Shown one piece after another: positions 26,098 through 34,312 of a DNA stretch of 34,312 nucleotides (position 1 is its first letter; the number at the start of each line of letters is the position of its first letter). The translations under genes and the position numbers were made by a program. Source of the stretch: an uncultured Pseudomonadota bacterium (GTDB lineage Bacteria; Myxococcota_A; UBA796; UBA9615); assembly GCA_937891735.1 (NCBI GenBank), contig CALAGR010000033.1, positions 1 to 34,312 on the forward strand. The letters run 5' to 3'. The notes beneath the pieces were generated by a model, which was given only the letters and a program-made list of their open reading frames with translations, did not search any database and was not told the origin of the DNA.

Positions 26098-27094
26098 CCG
26101 CTTCCTCCTTCGGGCCGAGCTTCGCGATAACCAGCGTCAGCACAAAGCCTGCTCCGGCCAGGGCCATGGAGGCCGCGATCTGCAGGAACGTCGGCGTGAA
26201 GGCTCTCGTGGGCCAGTCCTCGGGATCGATCTGACCCAGCGTCTCGGCGGTGACCGCGGCGCCCTTGACGATGTCGCCGAGCACGGGCTCCACGCCGGCC
26301 TCGAAGGGCCACAGCCCGAACATGGAGCCGAACAGCAGGCCCAGCAGGAAGCCCAGGGTGAGCTGGCCGTGGTGGTGCAGCAGCCACTTGAGCAGGTTCG
26401 ACAGCCCCACGACCCCGATCACGACGCCGATCCCCACGGGGATCACGACGTGCATCGACTCCAGGATCACCGCGAGATCCCGGGCCTGCAGCCCCTCCTT
26501 CAGGGTGTGCACCGCGTGCAGGATCGGGATGTACTGGCCCATCAGGAGCAGCAGGTACGAGCCCGAGATCCCGGGCAGGATCATCGCCGATGCGCCGGCC
26601 ACCCCCGCGAACAGAGACAGCGTGTAGCCGCTGCCGGCACCCTGGGGCACGCCGCCCGCAGCGGCGATCCCGAGCATGAGGATGAAGCCCGCGGCGCCTC
26701 CGTACGACAGCCGCTTGTCCGCCGGCTGGGCCAGCGCCCAGACCAGCGGGACGCCGCCGAGGGTCAGACCGATGAACAGGCTGAACATGATCCAGCGCTG
26801 GTTGATCACCAGATCCTTGATGGGACCCGAGAACAGCAGGATCGACACCATGGCCGTGGCCACGATGGATCCGAGCAGGATCAGCTCCCGCAGCTTGAAG
26901 CGCAGGAGCGTGAGGTTGGCGATCCCCTCGATGAAGTCGGTGTACACGCCCGCGGCCAGCAGCATCGTGCCGCCGGAGATGCCCGGCACGAGGTTGGCGA
27001 GGCCCATGAGGAGTCCGCCGAAGCCGCCACGGGCGGCCAGCATGGGCAGCGGCGCGTCTTCGGAGGGCGCGGGGGAGCTCGACTCGTCGTGCAC
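26087..27094 (-). CDS. popT: DUF368 family, PopT-type undecaprenyl-phosphate translocase
   Basis: A 335-residue polytopic inner-membrane protein with about eight to ten helices. Family signatures: GLANLVPGISGGTMLLAAGVY near the N-terminus and a repeated half, GASAMILPGISGSYLLLLMGQY, in the middle, giving an internal inverted-repeat transporter layout. Members of this family return the lipid carrier undecaprenyl phosphate to the inner face for cell-wall and polysaccharide synthesis; I assign the role by family. The start is GTG at 27094, preceded by AAGGAGA. Its first 20 residues are polar. The 3' end overlaps the end of the convergent M3/MopE gene by 11 nt. It is divergent from the secreted protease gene, whose start lies only 12 nt away. 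Confidence 0.9.
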   Translation of the reverse strand: MHDESSSPAPSEDAPLPMLAARGGFGGLLMGLANLVPGISGGTMLLAAGVYTDFIEGIANLTLLRFKLRELILLGSIVATAMVSILLFSGPIKDLVINQRWIMFSLFIGLTLGGVPLVWALAQPADKRLSYGGAAGFILMLGIAAAGGVPQGAGSGYTLSLFAGVAGASAMILPGISGSYLLLLMGQYIPILHAVHTLKEGLQARDLAVILESMHVVIPVGIGVVIGVVGLSNLLKWLLHHHGQLTLGFLLGLLFGSMFGLWPFEAGVEPVLGDIVKGAAVTAETLGQIDPEDWPTRAFTPTFLQIAASMALAGAGFVLTLVIAKLGPKEEAATA

Positions 27095-27106
27095 GGGGTC
27101 TCCTTC

Positions 27107-27979
27107 TTGAAGCGGCGCGCACGATACACGCCGCCCCTGCTGGTCTGCCTGGGGCTTCTGGCGCTGGCCGCGGCGCCCGGTCTGGTGGCCTCGCCGGCCC
27201 AGGCTGCGACGGCGGCGGGGCTGTCGGCGGAGTTCGGCGTGGGCCGGGTGCGGTCCGGGGCGCGTCGCTGGTCCTCGGGGGAGCTGACGCTGCTCGACGG
27301 GACCCTCGGGGCGCTGCACAGAAGGGAGCTGAAGGCGGTCGGAGGCGTGGACTTCGTGCGGGGCGGGGCTCCGCGGCGGGCCTTCGGAGCGGGGCTGTTC
27401 AGCTGGGATCGGCGCGGCCGCCGCATCACCATCTACAGCCGCGCCTTCACCGAGGGCAGGAGCTCCCCCAACTGGACCGTGGTGCACGAGGTCGGACACG
27501 CCATCTCGGCGTGGGAGCTGGTGCTGGAGCGGCGCCGCAGCCAGGCCGCCATCGACGCCTTCAACAGCAGCGTCACCACCTACAACGACCGCGTGCACGC
27601 CTACAACGCAGCGGCCCGGACGTTCAACACCACGCAGGCCCCGCGGGACAAGAAGCAGGCGGACCGGCTGCGCGGCGAGCTCGCGGTCCTGCAGACCCGG
27701 ATGCAGGAGGCGCGGACCCGGGCCGTGAACAGCAAGCGGGCGGTCCGCGCCGTGACGCGCCAGTTCCGGTCCGCGCGTCCGCGCGACGGTGTGCTGGCCG
27801 ACTACCGCGCCGCCCTGGGTCGCAATCCCGCGCCCACCCGGTACGGACGGACGAGCCTGCGGGAGTCCTTCGCCGAGTCCTTTGCCATGTACCGGTGCGA
27901 GCCGGAGCGACTGCGGCGACTGCTCCCTTCGGTGCACGCGTGGTTCAAGGCCGGAGGGCACATTGCCCGGATCCCTTGA
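27107..27979 (+). CDS. Secreted HExxH zinc protease
   Basis: A 290-residue exported protein. The TTG at 27107 gives MKRRARYTPPLLVCLGLLALAAAPGLVASPAQA, a clear Sec signal with basic start and an AQA-A cleavage; without this start the Arg-rich region is lost, so TTG is preferred over later CTG codons. The catalytic motif is HEVGH at 127-131 (WTVVHEVGHAISAWE), and E253 or E257 in LRESFAESFAMY is a good third zinc ligand, a gluzincin-like layout. Residues 140-235 form a long helical insertion (NSSVTTYNDRVHAYNAAARTF, then a Lys/Arg-rich coiled coil). I do not recognise the family; it loosely resembles lethal-factor-like proteases. It is probably a secreted peptidase of unknown target. Confidence 0.82.
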   Translation: MKRRARYTPPLLVCLGLLALAAAPGLVASPAQAATAAGLSAEFGVGRVRSGARRWSSGELTLLDGTLGALHRRELKAVGGVDFVRGGAPRRAFGAGLFSWDRRGRRITIYSRAFTEGRSSPNWTVVHEVGHAISAWELVLERRRSQAAIDAFNSSVTTYNDRVHAYNAAARTFNTTQAPRDKKQADRLRGELAVLQTRMQEARTRAVNSKRAVRAVTRQFRSARPRDGVLADYRAALGRNPAPTRYGRTSLRESFAESFAMYRCEPERLRRLLPSVHAWFKAGGHIARIP

Positions 27980-27991
27980 GCGGCTTCGGGC

Positions 27992-27997
27992 TACGGT
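27992..27997 (+). promoter_or_regulatory. -10 element TACGGT for the giant lipoprotein gene
   Basis: TACGGT ends 7 nt before the TTG at 28005, matching the spacing of the other leaderless starts in the window and supporting the TTG. Confidence 0.45.
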
Positions 27998-28004
27998 CCG
28001 CCGG

Positions 28005-31000
28005 TTGCGCGCAGTTCGACGATCTCTCGCCCTCGCGGCGATGACGGCGGTCCTTCTGGCGGGTTGTGGCGGGGGTGACCCCAGCGCGGCCCGCCAGCGC
28101 TTCGTTTCCGGACCCGTGGTGGCGGACGTCGCAGGCAACCGGGTCGCGGTGAGCACCTCCGAGGGCGAGGTGGCCCTGGAGCTGGGGCCCCTGGGCCGTG
28201 ACGGCGGGGACGTGGGGGAGCTGTGGTGGACCCGCGCCCCCCAGGGCGTGGAGTTCGGCTGGACCGTGGCCGAGCGGCCCGCGGGGGAGGGACCGTTGAC
28301 CGCGGATCTGTCCTTCGATGCGCTCGTGGACGTGCGCCCGGACGGCCTGCACGCGATCTTGCGGGACCCGCGCACGGGCCTGGGGACGCTGGCGGTCACG
28401 GGCCTGGCGGCCTGGGACGCCCTCGGCGAGCCCCTGTACGCCCGCATGGTGTCCCTGGACGCCCACCGCCTGCGGATCCGGGTGGAGGATCCCGACGCCG
28501 TCTATCCGATCACCATCGATCCGGTGCTCACGTCCGCCACCACGGTGCTGTCGGGGGACGCGGCCGCCGCGGGCCGGATGGGCTACGCCCTGGCCAACGC
28601 GGGGGACATCAACCAGGACGGCTTCGACGACCTGCTCGTCGGCGAGCCCTACTGGAACGGCGCCGCCGGCACGGACTGCGGCCGGGTGCGCCTGTTCCTG
28701 GGATCCGCTTCGGGCCCGGCCACCACCGAGGTCTGGAGCTTTGAGTCGGATCAGGCGTTCGCGCGGCTCGGCAAGGCGCTGGCGGGCATCGGGAACTTCG
28801 ACGGGCTGCGGGGCCCGGACGTGGCCCTCGGGGCGCCGGACTACGACGGCGCGGGGGGCGTCGATTCGGGGCGGGTCTTCGTGTTCCATGCCCTGTCCGC
28901 GGCCCCGTGGCTGGACCCGCTGCCGAACCTGACCCTGGACGGGCAGAACCCCTCGGAGAACTGCGGCAACGCCATCGCCAGCGACGCCCTCGACGTGAAC
29001 GGAGACGGCTACGGCGATCTGGCGGTGGGCTGCCCCGAGGGCCACGGCCTCGCCAGCTCGTCGGATCCGGGCCGGATCGACGTGTGGCACGGTCTGCCTG
29101 GCGGGATCCCGCTGCTCACCCCGGACTGGTCGCTGGAGGGGGCCACGGCAGAGGACGAGCTCGGCAGCGCGGTGGCCAACGCCGGCGACGTCAACGGCGA
29201 CGGCTTCGACGACCTCATCGTGGGCGCCGAGGACTACCAGTCGGACGCGCTGACCGACGACGGCTGGGCGGCGGTGTACGCCGGCTCGGCCTCGGGGCTC
29301 GGCGCGACCCCGCTGCGGCAGTGGCTCTCGGGCCAGCAGGCCAGCCGCTTCGGCACCCACGTCGGTGGCGCCGGCGACGTGAACGGCGACGGATACGACG
29401 ACGTGCTGGTGGCCGCGGACTACTGGGACGGCGACTTCGCCAACGAGGGCCGGATCGCGGTGTACCTCGGCAGCGCCCAGGGGCCCTCGGCGAGCCCCGC
29501 CTTCACCTGGCTCGGCGGGCAGACCTCGGCCCAGGCGGGGGGCAAGGAGTCCATCACCGCCGCGGGGGGCTCGGGGGCGGCGCTGGGGGACTTCGACGGC
29601 GACGGCTTCGCGGACGTGGCGGTGGCCGCGTTCCGGTTTGATGGGGGCGGCACCGACTCGGGGCGCGTGGCCGTCTTCCCGGGCACCGGGGCCGGCGTCG
29701 GGCCCTACGCGGACTGGCAGATCGACGGCGAAGCGGCCTACGTGCGGGCCGGCTACGCGCTGGTGGCGGGAGACTTCGACGGCGACGGCGACGCGGATCT
29801 CGTGTCCGGCGACTGGGGCGCCAACACCAACGACGGACGGGCGCGCTTCCATCCCGGACCGCTGACGGGCACGGACGCGGCCGAGGTCGTCACCGCGGGC
29901 ACGGGCACGAACGCCTTCCTGGGCGACAACCGGTACCGGGGCGTCTACGTCTCCATGACGAGCGACGCGCTGCTGGCGGAGATCGAGTTCAAGCTCGATC
30001 CGACCGTGCCCACGACCCTGCTGTGGACGGTGTACGAGTCGCTGGTGGAGGCCGGGCCCTACGCCCAGATCGCCCAGTTCTCATCCACCGCGAACGCCGG
30101 ATCCGGCTGGGTGTCCAGCGGCGGAGTCCAGCAGCTCCTCCAGGCCGGTCGGTACTACTTCATCTCCACCCACTGGCAGGACCCGTCGACCTACTACAAC
30201 GGCGTGGAGACGCTGCCCCAGCCCTTGGGCACGTTCGGGCAGGTGCTCGGCTACCGCTCCGGCTCGGGGCCGCCGCCGGTGACGGTGATCGGCTCGCCCC
30301 TGACCAACGTCCTGTATCCCACGCGGCTCACGCTCCTGCCCCCCACGGACGCTGACGGGGACGGGGCGTATGGCCTGAGCGACTGCCAGGACGGGGTGGC
30401 CAGCAACAGCCCCGGTGCGGCCGAGGTCTGCGACGGGCTCGACAACGACTGCGACGGAGGCCTCGACTTCGCGGCCGACACCTTCGAGGTCACCCACACG
30501 ATGACCCTGGCCAGCAGCAACTACCTCAAGGGCAACCGGATCCTGGCGACCCAGGACCGGCTCGTCACGGAGGTGCAGGCGTACTTCGCGGCGTCGCTGC
30601 TGGGTCCCATCACCCTGGGGATCTACGAGGGCGGCGGGCCCAGCGGTCCCTGGTCGCTGATCTTCGAGCGATCGCTGGTGCCCACCACGACGGCCGGCGC
30701 GTGGCACGCCTTCGAGGGGCTGGATCTGCCCCTGTCGGCGGGAACCCACTACGCCTTCACCTACCACTGGTCCGGCGGCGGGACGTACTACTGGGCCTCC
30801 GGTCCGACCCATCCGAGCTGGGGCACGATGCTGGGCGGCGTCAGCGACGCGGGCCCGGGACTGCGCACGGACGGCGCGCTGACCGACAACCCCTCCCGCT
30901 ACCGCATGCGGATCCTCACCTCGCAGGAGTTCGACGGCGACGGCGACGGCTCCTTCGCGTGCGTGGACTGCGACGACGCAGACGCCAGCGTGCAGTTCGG

Positions 31001-34000
31001 GGGTCCCGAGCTCTGCGACGGCGCCGACAACGACTGCAACGGCCTGGCGGACGCGGACCCCGGCGGCGAGGTCGATCTGGACGGCGACGGCTTCCGGTCC
31101 TGCGCGGAGTGCGACGACGGTGACGGATCGGCGTGGCCGGGGGCTCCCGAGCTGTGCGACGGCGCGGACAACGACTGCGACGGCGTGGTGCCCGCGGTCG
31201 AGAGCGACGCGGACGGCGACGGCATGCGCACGTGCGCCGGCGACTGCAACGACTCCGACGCCGGCACGTATCCGGGCGCCCCCGAGAGCTGCGACGGCAC
31301 CGACGAGGACTGCGACGGGATCGCCGATAACGACGCGATCGTGACCGTGGTGGGCGGCGGGGCCGGCTCCGCCATCCCCCCGAGCGGGACGTCGGGCACG
31401 ACGGTGGTGACCGCCGATCCGCTGCGGGACGGCGTGATCGCGGACGTGAACGTGCTGCTGAACATCACGCACTCGTTCGACGCGGACCTGGACATGACGA
31501 TCACCTCGCCGGCCGGCAGCAGCGTGGAGCTGGCCACCGACGTGGGCGGGAGCGGCGACAACTTCACCAACACGCTGTTCGACGACGAGGCGAGCACGCC
31601 GATCACCGCGGGGCTGCCGCCGTTTACGGGCAGCTTCCAGCCGGAGGGCTCGCTGGCCACGCTGAACGGGCAGCGGGCGGCGGGACCCTGGACCCTGACC
31701 CTCTTGGACGACGCGGTGGGCTCCTCGGGGGCGCTGACGAGCTGGGCGCTCTCCGTGACCATCGCGGGCAACGCGGACGCGGACAACGACGGGCTGACCG
31801 CGTGCTTCGACTGCGACGAGACGGACGGATCGGTGTTCGTGGGGGCGCCCGAGGTGTGCGACGGGCTCGACACGAACTGTGACGGCGTCCTGGGCGCGGC
31901 CGAGGTGGACGGGGACGGGGACGGCTCTCCGGTGTGCGCCGGCGACTGCGACGACACCGAAGCCACCGTGTTCGTCGGAGCCCCCGAGGTGTGCGACGGG
32001 CTGGACAACGACTGCGACGGGGTCGTGCCGGCGGTGGAGGGGGACCTGGACGGCGACGGCGCCCGGGTCTGCGGGGGCGACTGCGACGACGCCAACACCA
32101 GCGTCTCTCCAGGGGCGCCCGAGCTGTGCGACGGCGTGGACAACGACTGCAACGGCGCGCTGGGGGCGACCGAGGTGGACGGCGACGGCGACGGCGTGCT
32201 GCTCTGCGCGGGGGACTGCGACGACGGCACGGCCACCACGTTCCCGGGGGCGCCGGAGATCTGCGACGGCGGCACCGACAACGACTGCAACCCGGCCACC
32301 ATCGAGGGCATCGACAACGACGGTGACGGCGAGACGTCGTGCACGGACTGCGACGACAGCAACCCTGCCCGCTTCGGCGGCGCCCCCGAGCTGTGCGATG
32401 GCTGGGACGACGACTGCGACGGCGCCCTCGGGCCCGGCGAGGTGGACTTCGACGGCGACGGGTTCCTGGCGTGCACCTTCAACGCCGGGGTGACCAACCC
32501 CGCGTTCGCGGGCGGCGACTGCGTCGATGGGAACGCGGCGATCCACCCCGGCGCGGCGGAGATCTGCGACGGGCTGGACACGGACTGCAGCGGCGCGGCG
32601 GGCGCGGGGGAGGTCGACGCGGACTTCGACACCGTCATGGTCTGCGCGGGGGACTGCGACGACGGCGACAGCGGCTCCTGGCCCGGGGCGGTGGAGGTCT
32701 GCGACGGCGTCGACAACGACTGCAACACCCTGATCCCCAGCAGCGAGGCGGACGCCGACTTCGACGGGTTCCTGGTGTGCGGGGGCGACTGCGACGACTC
32801 CGACTCGGGGACGTTCCCGGGCGCCCAGCAGGTCTGCGACGGCATCGACAACACCTGCTCGGGCCTCGTGCCCGCCGACGAGGCGGACGCGGACGGGGAC
32901 GGCCAGGCGATCTGCGGCGGGGACTGCGACGACGCGGACGCGACGGTGACCTTCGGGGCGCCCGAGGTGTGCGACGGCCAGGACAACGACTGCGACGGCG
33001 TGCTGCTGGTGGGCGAGGTGGACGCGGACGGCGACGGCGTCGCGCCCTGCCTCGGGGACTGCAACGACGCGGCGCCGAGCATCGCCCCGGGCCTGCCCGA
33101 GCTTTGCGACGGGCTCGACAACGACTGCAACGGCGTCGTGCCGAGCGCGGAGGTGGACGCGGACGTGGACGGGTACCGGGTCTGCGCCGGCGACTGCGAC
33201 GACGGGGCGGCCACCACGTATCCGGGCGCCACCGAGCTGTGCAATGGCGTCGATGACGACTGCGGGGCGAGCACCGCCCCCGGCGGCGAGGTGGACGGGG
33301 ACGGGGACGGATCGCTGAGCTGCGCGGACTGCGACGACGGCTCCGCCAGCAACACCCCGGGCGGCGTCGAGCTGTGCGACGGGCTCGACAACGACTGCAA
33401 CGGCGCGCCGGACGCGGATCTGTCGGGCGAGGTGGACGGGGACGGGGACGGCTCCCTGAGCTGCGTGGACTGCGACGACTCCGACGCCGCCAACGGTCCG
33501 GCCCTGCTGGAGTCCTGCGACGGCCAGGACAACGACTGCGACGGGCTCGCCGACTTCGACGCGCTGGGCGAGGTGGACGGGGACGGGGACGGATCGCTCA
33601 GCTGCGTGGACTGCGACGACGCGGAGGCGTCGGTGTTCCCGGGCAGCGCCGAGCTGTGCGACGGGCTCGACAACGACTGCGATGGCAGCGCGCCGGGGGA
33701 GGCGGACGCCGACGGGGACGGGGTCTTCGCCTGCGCCGACTGCGACGACGCCGACGCCGCCAACTTCCCTGGGAACGTCGAGGTCTGCGACAACGCCGAC
33801 AACAACTGCGACGGCGTGATCGAGGCGGGCCAGGCCGACGCGGACGGCGACGGCGTCAACATCTGCGACGGCGACTGCGACGACGCGGTGGCCGCGGTGT
33901 TCCCGGGCAACGGCGAGGCGTGCGACGGGCTGGACAACGACTGCGACGCGGCCACCACCGCGGTGGGGGGCGAGGGCGACGGGGATGGCGACGGATCGCC

Positions 34001-34312
34001 GGCCTGCGCCGACTGCGACGACGGGCTGGCGGCGGTCTTCCCCGGCAACGCGGAGGCCTGCGACGGCCAGGACAACGACTGCGACGCGGCCACCAGCGCG
34101 CCCGGGGGCGAGGCGGACTCCGACGGCGACGGGTTCCTGGCCTGCGCCGAGTGCGACGACAGCGAGGCGACGGCGTACCCGTTGGCGCTGGAGCTGTGTG
34201 ACGGGCTCGACAACGACTGCAGCGGCTCGGTGCCCGTCGCCGAAGCGGACGACGACGCCGACGGCTTCCGGCTGTGCGACGGCGACTGCAACGACTCGGA
34301 TCCCACGGTCAA
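28005..34312 (+). CDS. Giant surface lipoprotein: propeller, twin modules, P domain, MopE array (3' end beyond window)
   Basis: The frame from TTG 28005 runs to the right edge without a stop, giving at least 2,102 residues. The TTG gives MRAVRRSLALAAMTAVLLAGC with lipobox Cys21; an ATG at 28041 would remove the basic region. Domains in order: a 170-residue N-terminal part with beta-rich character; seven FG-GAP/integrin-alpha repeats (about 190-618), enough for a closed seven-bladed propeller; an unnamed beta module (about 630-782); one MopE-type motif; a second copy of the module (about 830-972); three MopE repeats; a P/Homo-B domain (about 1113-1254, ending SWALSVTI); then 18 more MopE repeats up to the edge. 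It is a surface adhesin or matrix protein rich in probable calcium loops. No protease domain accompanies the P domain. The upstream -10 TACGGT supports the start. The C-terminus is not in the window. Confidence 0.88.
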   Translation, partial: MRAVRRSLALAAMTAVLLAGCGGGDPSAARQRFVSGPVVADVAGNRVAVSTSEGEVALELGPLGRDGGDVGELWWTRAPQGVEFGWTVAERPAGEGPLTADLSFDALVDVRPDGLHAILRDPRTGLGTLAVTGLAAWDALGEPLYARMVSLDAHRLRIRVEDPDAVYPITIDPVLTSATTVLSGDAAAAGRMGYALANAGDINQDGFDDLLVGEPYWNGAAGTDCGRVRLFLGSASGPATTEVWSFESDQAFARLGKALAGIGNFDGLRGPDVALGAPDYDGAGGVDSGRVFVFHALSAAPWLDPLPNLTLDGQNPSENCGNAIASDALDVNGDGYGDLAVGCPEGHGLASSSDPGRIDVWHGLPGGIPLLTPDWSLEGATAEDELGSAVANAGDVNGDGFDDLIVGAEDYQSDALTDDGWAAVYAGSASGLGATPLRQWLSGQQASRFGTHVGGAGDVNGDGYDDVLVAADYWDGDFANEGRIAVYLGSAQGPSASPAFTWLGGQTSAQAGGKESITAAGGSGAALGDFDGDGFADVAVAAFRFDGGGTDSGRVAVFPGTGAGVGPYADWQIDGEAAYVRAGYALVAGDFDGDGDADLVSGDWGANTNDGRARFHPGPLTGTDAAEVVTAGTGTNAFLGDNRYRGVYVSMTSDALLAEIEFKLDPTVPTTLLWTVYESLVEAGPYAQIAQFSSTANAGSGWVSSGGVQQLLQAGRYYFISTHWQDPSTYYNGVETLPQPLGTFGQVLGYRSGSGPPPVTVIGSPLTNVLYPTRLTLLPPTDADGDGAYGLSDCQDGVASNSPGAAEVCDGLDNDCDGGLDFAADTFEVTHTMTLASSNYLKGNRILATQDRLVTEVQAYFAASLLGPITLGIYEGGGPSGPWSLIFERSLVPTTTAGAWHAFEGLDLPLSAGTHYAFTYHWSGGGTYYWASGPTHPSWGTMLGGVSDAGPGLRTDGALTDNPSRYRMRILTSQEFDGDGDGSFACVDCDDADASVQFGGPELCDGADNDCNGLADADPGGEVDLDGDGFRSCAECDDGDGSAWPGAPELCDGADNDCDGVVPAVESDADGDGMRTCAGDCNDSDAGTYPGAPESCDGTDEDCDGIADNDAIVTVVGGGAGSAIPPSGTSGTTVVTADPLRDGVIADVNVLLNITHSFDADLDMTITSPAGSSVELATDVGGSGDNFTNTLFDDEASTPITAGLPPFTGSFQPEGSLATLNGQRAAGPWTLTLLDDAVGSSGALTSWALSVTIAGNADADNDGLTACFDCDETDGSVFVGAPEVCDGLDTNCDGVLGAAEVDGDGDGSPVCAGDCDDTEATVFVGAPEVCDGLDNDCDGVVPAVEGDLDGDGARVCGGDCDDANTSVSPGAPELCDGVDNDCNGALGATEVDGDGDGVLLCAGDCDDGTATTFPGAPEICDGGTDNDCNPATIEGIDNDGDGETSCTDCDDSNPARFGGAPELCDGWDDDCDGALGPGEVDFDGDGFLACTFNAGVTNPAFAGGDCVDGNAAIHPGAAEICDGLDTDCSGAAGAGEVDADFDTVMVCAGDCDDGDSGSWPGAVEVCDGVDNDCNTLIPSSEADADFDGFLVCGGDCDDSDSGTFPGAQQVCDGIDNTCSGLVPADEADADGDGQAICGGDCDDADATVTFGAPEVCDGQDNDCDGVLLVGEVDADGDGVAPCLGDCNDAAPSIAPGLPELCDGLDNDCNGVVPSAEVDADVDGYRVCAGDCDDGAATTYPGATELCNGVDDDCGASTAPGGEVDGDGDGSLSCADCDDGSASNTPGGVELCDGLDNDCNGAPDADLSGEVDGDGDGSLSCVDCDDSDAANGPALLESCDGQDNDCDGLADFDALGEVDGDGDGSLSCVDCDDAEASVFPGSAELCDGLDNDCDGSAPGEADADGDGVFACADCDDADAANFPGNVEVCDNADNNCDGVIEAGQADADGDGVNICDGDCDDAVAAVFPGNGEACDGLDNDCDAATTAVGGEGDGDGDGSPACADCDDGLAAVFPGNAEACDGQDNDCDAATSAPGGEADSDGDGFLACAECDDSEATAYPLALELCDGLDNDCSGSVPVAEADDDADGFRLCDGDCNDSDPTV
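28575..29862 (+). repeat. Seven FG-GAP repeats
   Basis: Seven repeats, each with a D-x-[ND]-x-DG-x-x-D calcium loop followed by a hydrophobic strand: GDINQDGFDD, GNFDGLRGPD (partly degenerate), LDVNGDGYGD, GDVNGDGFDD, GDVNGDGYDD, GDFDGDGFAD and GDFDGDGDAD. Confidence 0.85.
30424..34312 (+). repeat. MopE-type repeat array, 22 motifs, interrupted by a module and a P domain
   Basis: Twenty-two CDGxDNDC-type motifs are countable: one at 30430, three at 31014-31330, and 18 after the P domain from about 31850 to the edge. Some units are degenerate (for example CNGVDDDCGAS and CDGIDNTCSG). The last unit is cut by the window end, so the array continues. Confidence 0.88.

Noticed and set aside
30899-34312. 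Minus-strand Ser/Pro-rich repeat protein
   Set aside because: It is the antisense reading of the MopE repeats; the plus strand gives conserved Cys/Asp motifs with lipobox and domains, the minus strand only low-complexity SQS repeats.
30424-34312. CRISPR-like regularity of the repeats
   Set aside because: The units are coding, in one frame, vary at synonymous and non-synonymous positions, and have no short identical repeats with unique spacers.

Overview
The window is about 34 kb of very GC-rich DNA, coding on both strands with little intergenic space. It most likely comes from a myxobacterium-like organism (Myxococcota, former Deltaproteobacteria). The evidence is an NtrC-type two-component pair next to FHA and PilT-like proteins, lipoproteins with Asp-rich 'GDDDT' linkers, two large surface proteins built from MopE-type repeats (CDG-x-DNDCDG ... 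DGDGDG ... DCDD), and a MYXO-CTERM-like tail (C-x-C, Gly-rich stretch, hydrophobic helix, Arg cluster). I cannot assign a genus.

Layout. 1-870 (-): HEAT-repeat protein cut by the left edge. 909-4496 (+): overlapping cluster of histidine kinase, sigma54-dependent response regulator and folK. 4538-6993 (+): FHA protein, PilT-like ATPase and DUF1415 protein. 6990-7736 (-): four-EF-hand lipoprotein. 7908-8711 (+): unknown lipoprotein. 8712-9104: gap with diverged hairpin repeats. 9105-13158 (+): metzincin-type protease lipoprotein, SulP transporter and a 2OG-Fe(II) oxygenase-like protein. 19584-13195 (-): operon of TetR regulator, RND adaptor, RND pump and TolC-type outer-membrane protein, with a palindromic operator at the regulator start. 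20335-19695 (-): Phd/VapC toxin-antitoxin pair. 21786-20374 (-): sulfatase lipoprotein. 21883-26097 (+): one frame joining an M3 peptidase to a secreted MopE-repeat protein. 27094-26087 (-): DUF368/PopT-type transporter. 27107-27979 (+): secreted HExxH protease. 28005 to the right edge (+): a giant lipoprotein of at least 2,102 residues with a seven-repeat FG-GAP propeller, two copies of an unnamed module, a P domain and 22 MopE-type repeats; it starts with TTG.

Two themes run through the window. First, many transcription units lack a Shine-Dalgarno sequence and instead carry a TAnnnT hexamer 5-8 nt before the start codon, which suggests leaderless mRNAs; units with a leader carry a clear Shine-Dalgarno. 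Second, many products are exported or surface-anchored and rich in acidic, probably Ca-binding motifs (EF hands, FG-GAP loops, MopE loops, Asp-rich linkers), next to secreted hydrolases (metzincin, sulfatase, HExxH protease). The most unusual objects are the M3/MopE fusion with a buried signal peptide and the giant propeller/P-domain/MopE lipoprotein.
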